Below are positions 34,733 to 46,671 of a stretch of 64,000 bases of DNA, piece after piece. The translations under genes were made by a program, and so were the position numbers. The DNA is taken from positions 9,364,171 through 9,428,170 of the forward strand of contig NC_052505.1 of assembly GCF_014356525.2 (NCBI RefSeq), written 5' to 3'. The notes below the pieces were generated by a model. That model saw only the letters and a program-made list of their open reading frames with translations, made no database searches and was not told the DNA's origin. The DNA comes from Nilaparvata lugens (lineage: Eukaryota > Arthropoda > Insecta > Hemiptera > Delphacidae). The stretch's first letter is position 1. Every line of letters begins with the position of its first letter.

Positions 34733-35389
34733 TCTATATATATAAAAGCGAAATGGCACTCACTCACTCACTCACTCGCATAACTAAAAATCTACCGGAC
34801 CAAAAATGTTCTTATTTGGTAGGTATGTTCAGTTGGCCCTTTAGAGGCGCACTAAGAAATCTTTTGGCAATATTTCAACTCTAAGGGTTGTTTTTAAGGG
34901 TTTAAAGTTCGTCTTTCAGCATGTATATTCTTCTTCTCCCAATCTCTTAATTAGAATTGAAATTTCCATATCATATGTTACTATAGAACTATAATCTAGA
35001 TAGAGTACCTCTTCGAAACAGTTGTTAACTGGCAACTAAATTAATAATTTTGTCAGGTTGGCATTAAGTTGAGTTGATTTTGTTAGGTTGGCACCAAGTT
35101 GAAGATTTAAATGCATTTATCGCGGAAAAATTGATTGGGCACTGCTACTTCAATCCTGGGAATATTATATTACTAGCCGTCAGGCTCGCTTCGCTCGCCA
35201 TATCTGTTTAGCCAGACGTTTAGTCTGGACCCCCGACTGGATTGTCGTAATATAATATGATAAAAATGAAAAATGCAGGCGAGCGAAGCGAGCCTGCTGA
35301 TCTCATTCTTGGACGATCCAGTCGGGGGTCCAGGGGGCGGAGCCCCCTGGCTAGACGGATATGGCGTGCGAAGCGAGCCTGACGGCTAG
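34733..35389 (+). mobile_element. non-autonomous Helitron, 657 bp
   Basis: The element starts TCTATATATATAAAAGCG and ends GACGGCTAG. It lies between A (34732) and T (35390) without target duplication, exactly the Helitron rule (A, then TC to CTRR, then T). Just before the 3' end a GC-rich hairpin, GGGGGCGGAGCCCCC, is present as expected for Helitron termini. An (ACTC)n run lies at 34756-34777. No Rep/helicase ORF is present. The paralogous unit at 34524-34676 provides the empty site. Confidence 0.88.
35172..35389. repeat. inverted end-to-end arrangement within the Helitron
   Basis: ACTAGCCGTCAGGCTCGCTT at 35173 is the inverse of the true 3' end AAGCGAGCCTGACGGCTAGT. A second inverted pair (GGACCCCCGACTGGATTGTC and its complement near 35318) lies inside it, and GCGAGCGAAGCGAGCC occurs again at about 35279. 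The last 218 bp are thus a palindrome of Helitron-type termini. Confidence 0.8.
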
Positions 35390-35491
35390 TGAATAAATAG
35401 TAATGAAATAGAAATTTTAAAACAAATCAATCGGAGAACATTTTTCAAAATTCACAATCATTAATCATAGTATAGAAAATAGAATGAAATT
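35390..35491. repeat. tandem duplication, right part of unit 2
   Basis: This continues the unit interrupted by the Helitron: TGAAATAGAAATTTTAAAAC, AAATCAATCGGAGAAC and TATAGAAAATAGAA align with TGAAATGGGAATTTGAAAAC, AAATCAATGGAAGAAC and TATAGAAAATAGAA of unit 1. Confidence 0.85.
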
Positions 35492-36984
35492 AGCCAACGG
35501 ACTTGATCGGTTGAAGGTACAATGTATACCATGATGTATTCAGAATTTAACGTTGAGTAGTCATTCGCTGAAGACATCTTCGAACAAACGGACGACGCCG
35601 CTTGAGTTCCCCAATATTTATTTATTATATAGAATTACGTCTCTAATCAGCCTCATTCCTTATTCATTAATAATGTTGGAGGACGAACCTTAGCCAAATG
35701 GGTGATCCGTGATGATAAACTGGGACCATAGTCATTTGACGTCCTAAAAAACATTCTAATGCTAGGTAACAAATCGCACTTGGCTGTGGATCATGATTGA
35801 AATCGAAAATAAATACATCCATAAGAGGTCACTTTACTCATACAATAATGCATGAACAATATTGATATGATAATCATATGTCATAAATCAGTTGTTCGAA
35901 TTATTCTAAATCATCAGAAAGTTTGTTATTTTATCTCAGTATATTTTAGTCAATAAAAGCCATTATGTAGCTCTTCAATGGTCTCTATTTATTACGAGCA
36001 TTTTGAATAAAAAAATGTTAACATTTTTTATAATATTAACATTTGAAAAAAGTAAGTTTTGCATGACTCTTATTACTTTTTCGAGTTTCAAATTCAACTC
36101 ATTGGCTTCAATAATTAAAGGTGTGAGTTTGTTATCATTAAAAGACTAAAGACCAAGATAATATGAATGTACATCCATTCATATACTCTATGAATGGGAT
36201 GGGTATCAATTTTATTGATGTTTCTAATTTAAAAATAGTGCCAGTCACTAACAAAGATTGTGGCTAATTTTTCAATAGAAAAATGGAAATTGATCGAGTA
36301 CAGTGAATACAAACATCGTATTGTTATTCATAGAGTGATACTCCTGATTGATATTTCCTCATTCTTCTCCTGACTTAAGGCCTACTTAATAAGTGATGCG
36401 CTTCACCACTTTACTCTTCCATTTATTATTGTTGGCATGCAGCTGAGAAAGGCGCACATCATCACCTGGTTTTATTGCATGACTCCATGGCAATTGCATA
36501 CCATCTCCGACTTTGGCCTTGAATCTTGAACTTGCCATAATGGAGCCAAGTGCTAATAGGCTGCAATGATGATTGTTATCTCAATACTTCAACTGAGACA
36601 ATGACGTTTTTCTGAGTAAACAAAGGATGCCATCTTCCTGATGCGGCGTCGTCATTGAACAGAATTTGCAGAAAATTCCCTGCAATTGGAACCGATTACA
36701 AGCACTTACATTCACAACAATAATCGAAATGTCCTACATTTTTTCGAGAGGAGCTGCAATTATCACATGGAAATAGCAAGGCTGGATAGTTTCCTATTTG
36801 GTTGGTGGATGTCGTGACATTTATAAGAGGAGGGCACCTCAGATGTTCAAGACTTGACATTGGCAGAGGAAAACGAAGCACGAAGGTAGGGAATATTCAC
36901 TTCAATATGAATGACACCTTTGCAATGTGAAAAATAGAACTTCAGAATGAATGCGACCATATCATTATGTAATCGTGGTTTAGC
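35492..36984. other. AT-rich spacer, nothing recognisable
   Basis: No repeat or protein-like frame was found. The minus-strand frame at 36696-36881 is cysteine-rich toward its end but has no support. Confidence 0.35.
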
Positions 36985-36991
36985 GTTTAAC

Positions 36992-37436
36992 CGTAGAGAA
37001 AAGATAGCTCATGTAGATATCCCATGGTATAGGGCGTTTATGTTCTAAATTTCATTCTTAACTCCAGCCAATAGTCCTAGTAGTTCATTCTTGTGAACCA
37101 TGTGGTGCTGGTAACCCTCATACTGTGTCGTTCTTAAGGTGCGTACAGATTTACGCGCCACGAACATGAGCAATTAAATTTTAATCAGCTGATGCCAAGC
37201 TTTTCATATCTGTATCTTACCGTTTCTGTAAAAATACAGATATAGTCAGCTGATTAAAAGTGAATTGCTCATGTTCGCGGTGCGTATGTCTGTACGCACC
37301 TTTACACTCTCACCCGGCCAAAACAGTAATAATATACAGTAGTCGACAATAATCGGCTTGAATTAAACAAAATTCGGCTTTAAATTTGGTACATAAACAG
37401 CCATGGGATATCTTATTATGCCATATTTTCTCTATG
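36992..37436. mobile_element. MITE of the CATAGAGAAA family, interrupted by a nested MITE
   Basis: Ends CGTAGAGAAAA and TTTTCTCTATG, with long arms carrying GTAGATATCCCATGG and its complement. Flanks GTTTAAC (36985-36991) and GTTTACC (37437-37443) form a 7-bp duplication with one mismatch. Without the nested 165-bp element and its TTA duplication it would be about 277 bp, matching the 275-bp member at 43866-44140. The family class is undetermined: 7 bp is unusual. Confidence 0.85.
37137..37301. mobile_element. nested 165-bp MITE with TTA target duplication (PIF/Harbinger-like)
   Basis: AGGTGCGTACAGA and its complement TCTGTACGCACCT (with one mismatch) form the ends, extended by CATGAGCAATT and ATCAGCTGA on both arms. 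TTA flanks both sides (37134-37136 and 37302-37304). The related outer element at 43866-44140 lacks it, which confirms both borders. Confidence 0.88.
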
Positions 37437-37443
37437 GTTTACC

Positions 37444-40400
37444 GTAGATGGGGCATATCTGAATATGGCCCTTGATGATATACTGTATGATACTAACTCG
37501 AACTTCATTTTAATATAATATGTTCCACTTCTCCTCAGATTTTTATAATACTTTTATGGCATGTTAACTCTCTCAACCAATAATAACCATGGAAATGTAA
37601 GCCTCATAGAAACTGATTCAAGGAACCAGTAGCTGATTTAAAATTGTATTCATAACTGATCAAAACTCAGTCAAACAATGCTGTTAATGCTAGTAAAATA
37701 GTCGAAATTTATGAAGTTTTGGGCATATATGTTCCAATCTTTGAGGTCTGATCGCCTGATGACAGCTTCATAGCTGAAATTCGGCTGGAGTTTTATGTTT
37801 TGAGCAAGTTCCCGTTGAGTTCGGTGACAATTGGCTGAATGAGGCTAAGCTCATACGTGGGCCGCTAATCTCAAGCCTAATAGACCCGGTGGGCGTTGCT
37901 CAATCTCATCTAAATGAATAATTTAACATTCTACGTTCGAAAGAATTAGTTTCATCGGTAACAGAACAATAATTCTGATTTCTGGCCCAACCAAGAGAAT
38001 TTAAAGAGTCGTGGAAGAGAATCAGATACCTTGAGAGTGAATGATCAACTTGAAAAATAGTCTATTAGTTCAAAATTGCTGTAATATATTTGGGCTATAG
38101 ACAGTTAGCTTGAACAGAATAATTTAAATACTATAAGATAAATAAATAGGAGAATATAATTCAAGGTAGATAATCGAATTCCATTATCCAAGTCGTGAAG
38201 AACGTGTTTGGCAAATATTTATCTATTCAATCAATTGACAACGTTCCAACAAAACATTTTTATGGCCCACATTATTCTCCGATAAATTTCAAGGTGATTT
38301 TCTGGTTAATCTACAATGGAACTGGATCGATTTTCGATCTATTTTTCGTCCAGATTCGTATTTAATTCTCTGAAGAATAATTCTTGTGAAGACTTAGCTG
38401 GGACGATTTCAAATATAGTTCAATACCTAAAGAGTGTTACAAAACAATTGAACCAATAAATTTCATTTGAAGAATGTTACAAAACTATAACTCCAATAAT
38501 ATTTTATCGCATTGATATAATTGGAGTGAATCATTGTGTTCAAATTATTCACATTATTATTCCCTTGAACTTCATATTTCTTCAAATACAAAATTAATGA
38601 AGAGTGACTCAGAATAAGGAAAATTTTTAGAACGTCATTAAATAAAAGTGGGAATGGGAAAATGAATTTAATATTGTAATAATTAAAAATTCAAAATTTG
38701 CCATCTATAATTCCGAATTCTCTGTTTCAATGTTCTATTGATCGAAAATTCTAGATAGACTTGTGTGCAAAATCCACACTGCAAGGCAGTCAACGGCAAC
38801 TGTGTGAGTGAGTATTGTAGTCAACGTCAGCTGTGTGAGTGAGTATTCTTTGGTAAGCGAATCATTTCAGGATTCAGTCACGTTTCTTGGCCCCTTACCC
38901 CCGTCAATCCCCGGATTTGTACACCTGAAAACAAAACAAAAATTCGATCATTTCTACTAGTTATTGTGTATCACATGCCTCTTTTTGAATCACGAATAGC
39001 AATGAAGTGAATCATTTCAACAATAAATTTAATAGTGATTGAAATTAAATACTCAAGTTGATGATATAATAATTTAATACTGAAATAGGATTGGAGATTT
39101 TATTTAGCATTGAAATTGATATCCTGCTGGGAGAGTAGCTGCATTTCTTATCGCATCAAATAAAAGAGATGGAATCCATGTAATGTGCCATTGGATTCAT
39201 ATCAGCATCGTGAAACTTGATATGCGGCATTGTCTCCCTTGAGAGCAGTTATATAGGCAGTCACCGCCGGGGCTCAAAGCAATCGGAGGGCTCTAAATGT
39301 TACCTAATAATAAATTAAACAAGTTGTCATCAGTAGAGGACGAAAATATCAGTTAGACAAGGGCCATAAAATAGTCTTTTTATGGCTAAGAATCAAGACT
39401 CAGGCGGTGAAAGGAAGGAAGAGCGGATAGAGGACCGTAGAGAAATCAATAAATGGAATACTCAAGTTGAAGGTGGTTCATAAGAGAACACTAAAAAGTT
39501 ATGATAATAACTTTTACTTTAGTGAAGCTGTATGATGTTTTTTGACATAGTTGAAACAGTTTTTTTCATGATAGGAGTTCCCTACTGAAAACCCTACGGA
39601 TTTATCAGGAATCAACACTGTACAGATTTTTCCAATAAATTGATTGAGGAAGAAAATTCAAGGCAAGAAAAGAATTCAGGCACAATAGCGTTTTATAGAT
39701 ATGTTTCTATTCCATAGATATGTTTCCCTTTTTAATTGGAGAATAGTAAATGAAAACAAAAATACACGGGAAACAAGCATAGTTAGAATTTCGAATATTG
39801 CTAACCACCATATAGTGGGAAATCTAGTTAAATCATAGAAAAGCGTCTCAAAAGATTTATTTTGATAAAAATATTGGATTCTGATGAATGTAATTGGGAA
39901 TGAGACTCGTATTGAAAAAGTTCACAATTGACTTGATCTTGTGGTTTCACTTGAAAAATAATGTAGATAGAGATAGGAAAAGAGACTCATGTCTTGAACA
40001 TTAAAAACTGTGAAGTTCACGAATATGAATAGAGCCAGGAGTTAACAAGTTTGGAGATAAAATTGTCAATTAGAAAACACAATCAAAGTCTTTGCTACCA
40101 TCTTGAAAACGATTTTTGAATTCATTGTTGTTTTGTAAATAATACTTTTTTGACGAAGGATATTATCCTAACTAACGTTATTGTGTTAGAAGCACTAGAG
40201 ACCATCGGTTTTGGCTTTGTATTCCAACATGAATAGATGGAAATTGACCGCCAACTTTTCTGAGTAGCGACAAAGCTCAGGTTGTGGACAATTACTGAGA
40301 AAAACGAAATGGTCGGCGAATAATAAACGCGGACAGACGAGGACAAAGGTAGCTGGCATAATAGGCGACGTTTACAGCGCTTGTACAAAGTTTATCTATC

Positions 40401-42805
40401 AATTTCTATTTAATATGGCGCGAATAATAACGCCCGTCACGGAGAGGAGTGCCGGCTGCAACACTCTCTACACAATATATCTATGGATGTATGATAGTGT
40501 AGTACTAGCTACACTATAAATAGTAAACTATAACACTGTGATAGTTACTACTGTATAACTATAGCTATGCTGTTTGGAGGTTTCTAACTCCTTGGATGAG
40601 GGAGACGATTCAATGGACACGAATCAAAATATATATCAGTCGAGTAAAACTAGATATATACTAGAGACAGGTACAATAGAAGGCGGTGTGCCGAAATCAA
40701 TTGGTTGAAGCCCAGAGAATCATGCGCTTTGTCCACTCTAATTAAAAATCGGTACTATTTATCGTTCCTTTTTCGCGGTAGCCACATCGTTCCTTCTTGT
40801 CATCAGTGAAAGAAGCAGGGTGGTCGTAGGGTCGCTGCTCCTCCCAAGGATAACTGCAAATGTTACCAGTATAGTAGTACAGTATTCAAGTGAGATTTTT
40901 GAAGAGCTGTCAAGTCTCCAGAAATCGAATTTGTGATGCTTGTGAACTTCATTAGATTATACTTAAATATATACATGAAAGGAACATGTATTGTAGAAAG
41001 ATATACAGGTTTCTTTAGGAAAATATTTTCTTTTTGTTTTCTACTTGACTTGTAAAATCGGTTTCCAACCGATTGAGAGAGAACCCATACAAATTTCAGT
41101 TGAATTGATCTGTAATATAAAAATATATTCAGTACATATAAGATCTATACTATCTTGCACTTACTATCTAAGTACTGATGCAGAGACTACTTAACCTATA
41201 CCTAACTGTGATAGGAATGCAGAGTAAGGTCATCGTAAATTCGTAATAATAATAATATGATAGATATGAGAACACTTTTACTAATGTAAAAGGAGGAATG
41301 TATTTTGCTCTTTGATCATTAGATATTTCAAATCATGACATATTATTAATACATGGTTTATGGGAGAACTCTAAAGATAATTATTCTCCTCAAAAAGGAA
41401 AATACCACTAGTCAATATGAGTACTACTAAGGGAACCCAAGTACACTACTGGTTTGGAACATAAAAGCGGAAAGTAATGATAATTCTCAATAATCCAATT
41501 GAGTTTCTAATAATATTCATTGTTATTTGTAGTTGTAGATATCAAAATAAGACTTCTATTTTCAAGTGTGTTATTCAGTGGGAAATTTGAATTGCAAAAT
41601 GTACCTACTTAGTTTTTTTTTGAAGGAGATCAGGGCTCTGAATGTGATGTAACTCCAAGGAGTAAGAACTTCGTTAAACTAAAGAGACGTAAAAAGTAAA
41701 CACGGAAATATCTGTAATGATGAAATACTTTGAAAATGGAAAACTAAAAAATATAAACCATAACGTTCCTGAGAATGTCAAAATGAATTCTGGACTCAAA
41801 TCAAAATACGTTTTCTGCAGTCCCTAGGAAACTATTTTATTATTTCATAATTCATGGAGAAAGCAATTCTGCTTCTCTTGACAAATTGTCGTGCGTTTGT
41901 CAATAATAGAGAATACAAACCTTGAAAAATAATCAAGTCAAATTAATCAAATAGCATTACTTATTACCACTTCTCAGACTCTTTATTGATACATTTTGGT
42001 TGCATCACCAATTCGCGGACTACAAAGTGGACCAAATCAGTGTCAAAATGCCGCCTCGCTACTTGCAATGCTAAAAGCTGAAAAGTTGTTTTCGCATTTG
42101 GATTTGCGCGTGATTTCTGTCGAAACACAAGTTGCAGTGTGTCAGGGCTATGATGAACATCTTGGATGACAACTTTTTTGAACAGTATCGCGTAAGGTTG
42201 CAGTGAGTTGAGAATTTACGATGTTTAGCATGATGGCTGGCCGCTTCAATGAATATAAAACAATAATTTAATCCATTAGTGATGTAACCGCGAATGCCTA
42301 CACACAGGCTACTTTCTGAATAACTTGTGGCTTTTTATTTGCTTTTCAATGTGTTGGAATGCGCAACGCAGCCAATCAGTCTACGCCGGCCAAGCTGATT
42401 ACAATACTTGGCGTCCTGTTAGCGCTGATATTTATGCGATTCCATTTCACGTACAGATGGGGTGTGTTTCGTGTAGGAAAAAGGAGGATAGTGAGTGAGA
42501 GGAAAAGATAAAGATCGATAGGGATTGGATCTCGGTAATGAATGGAAACGAAAGTTGAGTTCTGAGTTCTTTGCTGGGATGAAATCTGCATCGGTGACCG
42601 CCATGTAAGTTGTTTCGTAATGGCCTTGATAACAACAGGTGTGCTGATCACGCTCTCAGGTGCGAGAGAGAGCGCACACCTTATCTAATGTCAGGTGCCC
42701 CACCCTCCATGTATGTGCCCGGAATATATTTTGCACTTTTTATTCGTCCATCCTGCTGGTGTGTTTTCAAACTGCCGACGTCCCTTGCACTCCAAATTAT
42801 CAAAT
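37444..42805. other. long unique stretch, nothing recognisable
   Basis: No transposon ends, dispersed repeats or coding-like frames were recognised in over 5 kb. A 32-bp local duplication (TGTGTGAGTGAGTATT, twice) lies at about 38795-38848. Slightly GC-richer patches occur near 40380-40480, 42000-42240 and 42600-42800, with overlapping frames on both strands but no splice or domain evidence. If a host regulatory element lies in this window, this is where unrepeated sequence is most extensive. Confidence 0.4.
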
Positions 42806-42880
42806 AAGGCTCCAACCACTGCTATTAGCCGACAAACGACAGGCTCACTCACTGCTCCAGTCTCAAACGCATTCAGATTA
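42806..42880. repeat. empty-site paralogue of the MITE insertion at 43302
   Basis: GGCTCCAACCACTGCTATTA then GCCGACAAACGACAG and ACGCATTCAGATT match both flanks of the element at 43302-43467 joined together without an insertion. Confidence 0.85.
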
Positions 42881-43301
42881 TAAGGTCACTTTACTTAGGC
42901 TAAATGCTTATAAATTTCAGCTGGTCCAATTCGTCTTTTCCTTGTTACGCGTTCATATTTCATAGTAATATAAACACAGTAATCAAAACATACTCAGTTA
43001 TGTAAGTTTCTGGAGCACCAATTTGGCAAAATATGATATTGAGACCCCTATAATTTCGTATAAGCCCACAACCGATTGAATCATGACTGCTAAATAGCGT
43101 GAATAATGAGGAGCGTTGAGTAGGAGACAAGGTTCTAAATCTCTAATTATTATCATTGTTAGTAACTAGTTTTTCATATAAGTTACGTATCGAGGTATCG
43201 TAGTATTCCACCTTGTAACGATCAGCTATCAAAAGTATGAAAAAAGAAATGAATCAGAAAAAATCAAATGTATCAGGCTCTATCCAACCACTGCTATTAG
43301 G

Positions 43302-43467
43302 CACTACCTCCTTAAACTAAGCCGAAGTGCATTCGAGTGACGTCAGCACAGGTAGGGTACACTAGCTGATATAGATCAGCTGAAATTAACGAATTTTTAT
43401 TGGTGTAGGGGCCCTACCTGTACTGATGTAACACGAATGCACTACGGTTTTGTTTACGGTGGTAGTG
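43302..43467. mobile_element. 166-bp MITE with 7-bp target duplication TATTAGG
   Basis: CACTACC and GGTAGTG bound the element. Arms extend about 60 bp, including GTGCATTCG / CGAATGCAC and CAGGTAGGG / CCCTACCTG. TATTAGG flanks both sides (43295-43301 and 43468-43474). The unoccupied relative at 42806-42880 reads TATTAG then CCGAC. No ORF. A 7- to 8-bp duplication would fit hAT or P-type elements. Confidence 0.85.
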
Positions 43468-43865
43468 TATTAGGCCGACAAACGACAGACTCACAAACGC
43501 ATTCAGATTCCTATTGATCATAAATGAATCAAATGTTAGTTATGCAAATAATTTCACACTCATTTATAAATATGTGTAGTAGGCTATAATCAGTACACAT
43601 ACGGTACTGTGGCCCATAAATGATAGAATCGAAGATATGAGTAGCCTATTTATCTATAGTTCCTTTATGGTGATAGCTGATATGTTTTAGCAATTTGGCG
43701 TCCCTATACGCCCTATATTTTCTCCGACCTGACTCCAGTTAGAGTTACTCTACTGAAACACATTTAAAAATCTTTAGCAGGACTATCAGATTAATTGCTT
43801 AAACCCACATCACTATTCAGCTTCTTTTATTATTGTGATATTTTGGAGAAACTATACGGTACCGG

Positions 43866-44140
43866 CACAGAGAAACAATAGCATACGTAGATATCCCATG
43901 GTATAGGGCGTTTATGTCGCAACTTTTACTGTTATCCCAAGCCGATAGTTCACGTAGTTCTTTCCCATGCAGCTGTGTGATGCTGGTAGTCTCTCAAATT
44001 GTGCTGTTTATACACTCTCACCCCAACAAAACAGTAAAAATTGACAATAATCGACAGTAATCGGCTTGAGATAACAGTAAAAGTTGCGACATAAATTCCC
44101 TATACCATGGGATATCTACTTACACTATTGTTTCTCTATG
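43866..44140. mobile_element. 275-bp MITE with 7-bp target duplication GTACCGG
   Basis: CACAGAGAAACAATAG and CTATTGTTTCTCTATG are the ends, and arms of about 80 bp include ATATCCCATGGTATAGGG and AACTTTTACTGTTATC with their complements. GTACCGG is duplicated at 43859-43865 and 44141-44147. It is the uninterrupted reference for the element at 36992 and the parent form of the 52-bp element at 15504. Confidence 0.9.
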
Positions 44141-44225
44141 GTACCGGTTTGTTGACTTTGAGAATTTGAGAGAGAATTCCAGCGGAGAAAGGCAGAACTA
44201 ACTAAAGTTGGCCTATAGGAGTGGT

Positions 44226-44403
44226 AACGCCCCAAATTCAACGAGCAGTCTCATTGGACGACTCAAGCTGCTTAGCTTCTTATTGGTAGTGAGCTGTGAA
44301 GGTAAAATGGCGACTAATCAACCCATTTATCAATCAGACAAATCCTGAGTTTTGGTGGCTAGATTACTTATCCAGTCTCTCCTACACCAATTTCTTGTTA
44401 TTG
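44226..44403. repeat. dispersed repeat, copy B of 22171-22360
   Basis: AACGCCCCAAATTCAACGAG through CTCCTACACCAATTT matches copy A in order and orientation. It begins soon after the MITE at 43866-44140. Confidence 0.7.
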
Positions 44404-45906
44404 CCCTGAGAAGTGTATTTAACTTTAAGAATGCAATTCAATGATTATTATTTTATTTTTAGGACGAGTGAATATTAAATATTTCAAATTAATATTTATT
44501 TTACAGTTTTGAGTGATAAGTAGAAGGAATTTTGTTATAAATTCGGATCTTAATCTTTCTAAATTCAAAATTAATTGTTTCAAGTGTTTGTGTTTTGTTT
44601 CAATGTGGAAATTAGTGAAGAATTGGGAAGTCGCACATAACCTTTATTTGGACAATTTATTTTATGAAATTGGGATGAATAAAGTTTTGGACTGTGGTCT
44701 GTTTCTTGGCCCTAAGTTGATTGTAAATGATAAATAAATGAATAATTCTTATAATATAGGTATGTATTTCAATCATCTCTCCATGTATTAAAAAGTGCTG
44801 TCTCTCCAGGATAATGAGTGTATAGGTATAATTTCATCGTATTATTGCCATTCCAAACAACACTAATATTATCTCTATCACTAATAATATTTAAACTGTC
44901 TCACCTAAGCGCAGCTTCGAAATAATCTAGATTCCAATTTTTCTATTCAGCCATGAATTTATTATTGGCTACCACACAATGAATAACAACATTATCTCAT
45001 TGTTTAATCAAATTGATCAAACTGAAATTTAATAAGGGCGGAATCGTTTGTCGGTCTTTATAAGGTAAAACAAATCAGGTTTGCAACTAGAGTTCGAGGT
45101 CGCTTAATCTGATGAAGCGCAAAGAAAACTAACATGCATTCTGTTTTATTTAATAAGAAGCCAACACTTAACAGCATTGCATGAACATGTCGACAATCGG
45201 TAGGCCTACCATTAATTTTGTCAACTAGAACTTTTTATTATTTTACAAAATTCCCTTCTTCATAAGACCTACTTATTCCTAAACTACCAATTCCAATTTT
45301 GCATTTCAAAAACAAAACACCAGAGTTCCATGCTATGGAAACCGTTATAATTCCTGTTCTTCTCTTGATTTGATTATCTTTCATACAAGCTGCAATAATT
45401 TATAAACAGTTTTGCATTCTAGGTGGAATGCAAACAGGTGATTCTTCCCGGAAGAATAGCTAGCCAACTAAATCACGGTCCATTTCTCACGGAACAATAG
45501 TTCGTAATTCATTCACTCTACCTACAAACTCCATTCACATCACTGAAGACCTACCTATCTCACTGATATATGGAGTAGTCTCATTTGAATTAAGTTCAGA
45601 GACTATTAAAAATAAAAGCAAACCCACTCCATGACACTGAGTGGAAATAAAAAAGCGCAACCCACTTTCACTTACTTTGTTGATATTATTCAATTATTCT
45701 ACATAAAATCATATCTGCGTACTATCACTCATATTAAAAATATTTTATTATTTTCATTCACTGACTGGCTATGTATAGTCCTGTAATAATATCTGTAATA
45801 AGTCCTGTATTCTATCAATAATAATAAACTAATTTATTATATTTTATACCTACTCCAGTTTAAGTAAAAGAACTACCATTTCTACTATATTATTCTCAAG
45901 TTGTTT
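44404..45906. other. AT-rich spacer, nothing recognisable
   Basis: The plus-strand frame 44513-44737 starts with GTG and lacks support. Confidence 0.35.
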
Positions 45907-45985
45907 CAATAAATTAGTGGATTTGGAGTAGTTTGCACTGAATATGAATGTCTACGGGCACAACATCACCTTCAAAACAATACAT
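45907..45985. mobile_element. single-arm copy of the 33287-33472 foldback
   Basis: AATAAATTAGTGG, AGTAGTTTG, GAATATG and CAACATCACCTTCAAAACAA match the left arm of that foldback in the same order. The complementary arm is absent, so this is a solo arm. Confidence 0.55.
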
Positions 45986-46570
45986 TAAGTTTATTATATT
46001 ATCATTATAATAAAATTTCGAGTTTCGTGTAAGTTACTAGAATCATGATTGCTCTTATGATTATGGATAGATTTATGGAATAAAGGAAGTAATTCTTTAT
46101 TAGAGAATCATATTTTATAATTGTAGTCACGTTTCTGGACCAGTAATATTGATAAACGATATTTGATAATGGGTTTTTTTATAATTATATTTAATTCAAT
46201 TGGATTGAATTGTTCGAAAACATTATTTAATAAGATTAATCAGAATTAATTATTTTTATTACTTGGATGAATTTATTTTATTATTTCTTGAATTCCGACA
46301 GGGAATTAGTTAAAAAAAAGCATTGGTTTTGTAAATCAAAGATAGAAAAAACCTTTGAATTGAAGGAACTTATGAAAAAATTTCTGAATATTGAATATCA
46401 TCCACGGATGAGACTTGAATATTGAGACTTGAATATCATCTACGGATTTGGAAGCAATCGTTCACTTTAACACAAATTTACTGATTATAATACTGATTCT
46501 AATTTAATTATGATTATGATTTACTGATTATGATGATGTATAATTTAAATTGATGTACTATGAATGATTG
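45986..46570. other. AT-rich spacer with a small duplication
   Basis: TTGAATAT-containing words with CATCCACGGAT / CATCTACGGAT repeat at about 46390 and 46430. Nothing else. Confidence 0.35.
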
Positions 46571-46671
46571 TTCATTTTTGTTATAACACACATCCTGAAA
46601 TTACAATTTTGGGAATAAAATATTTTAGCGTTATTTATATTTGTAGATCATCTGAATAGCCTGTATACAAA

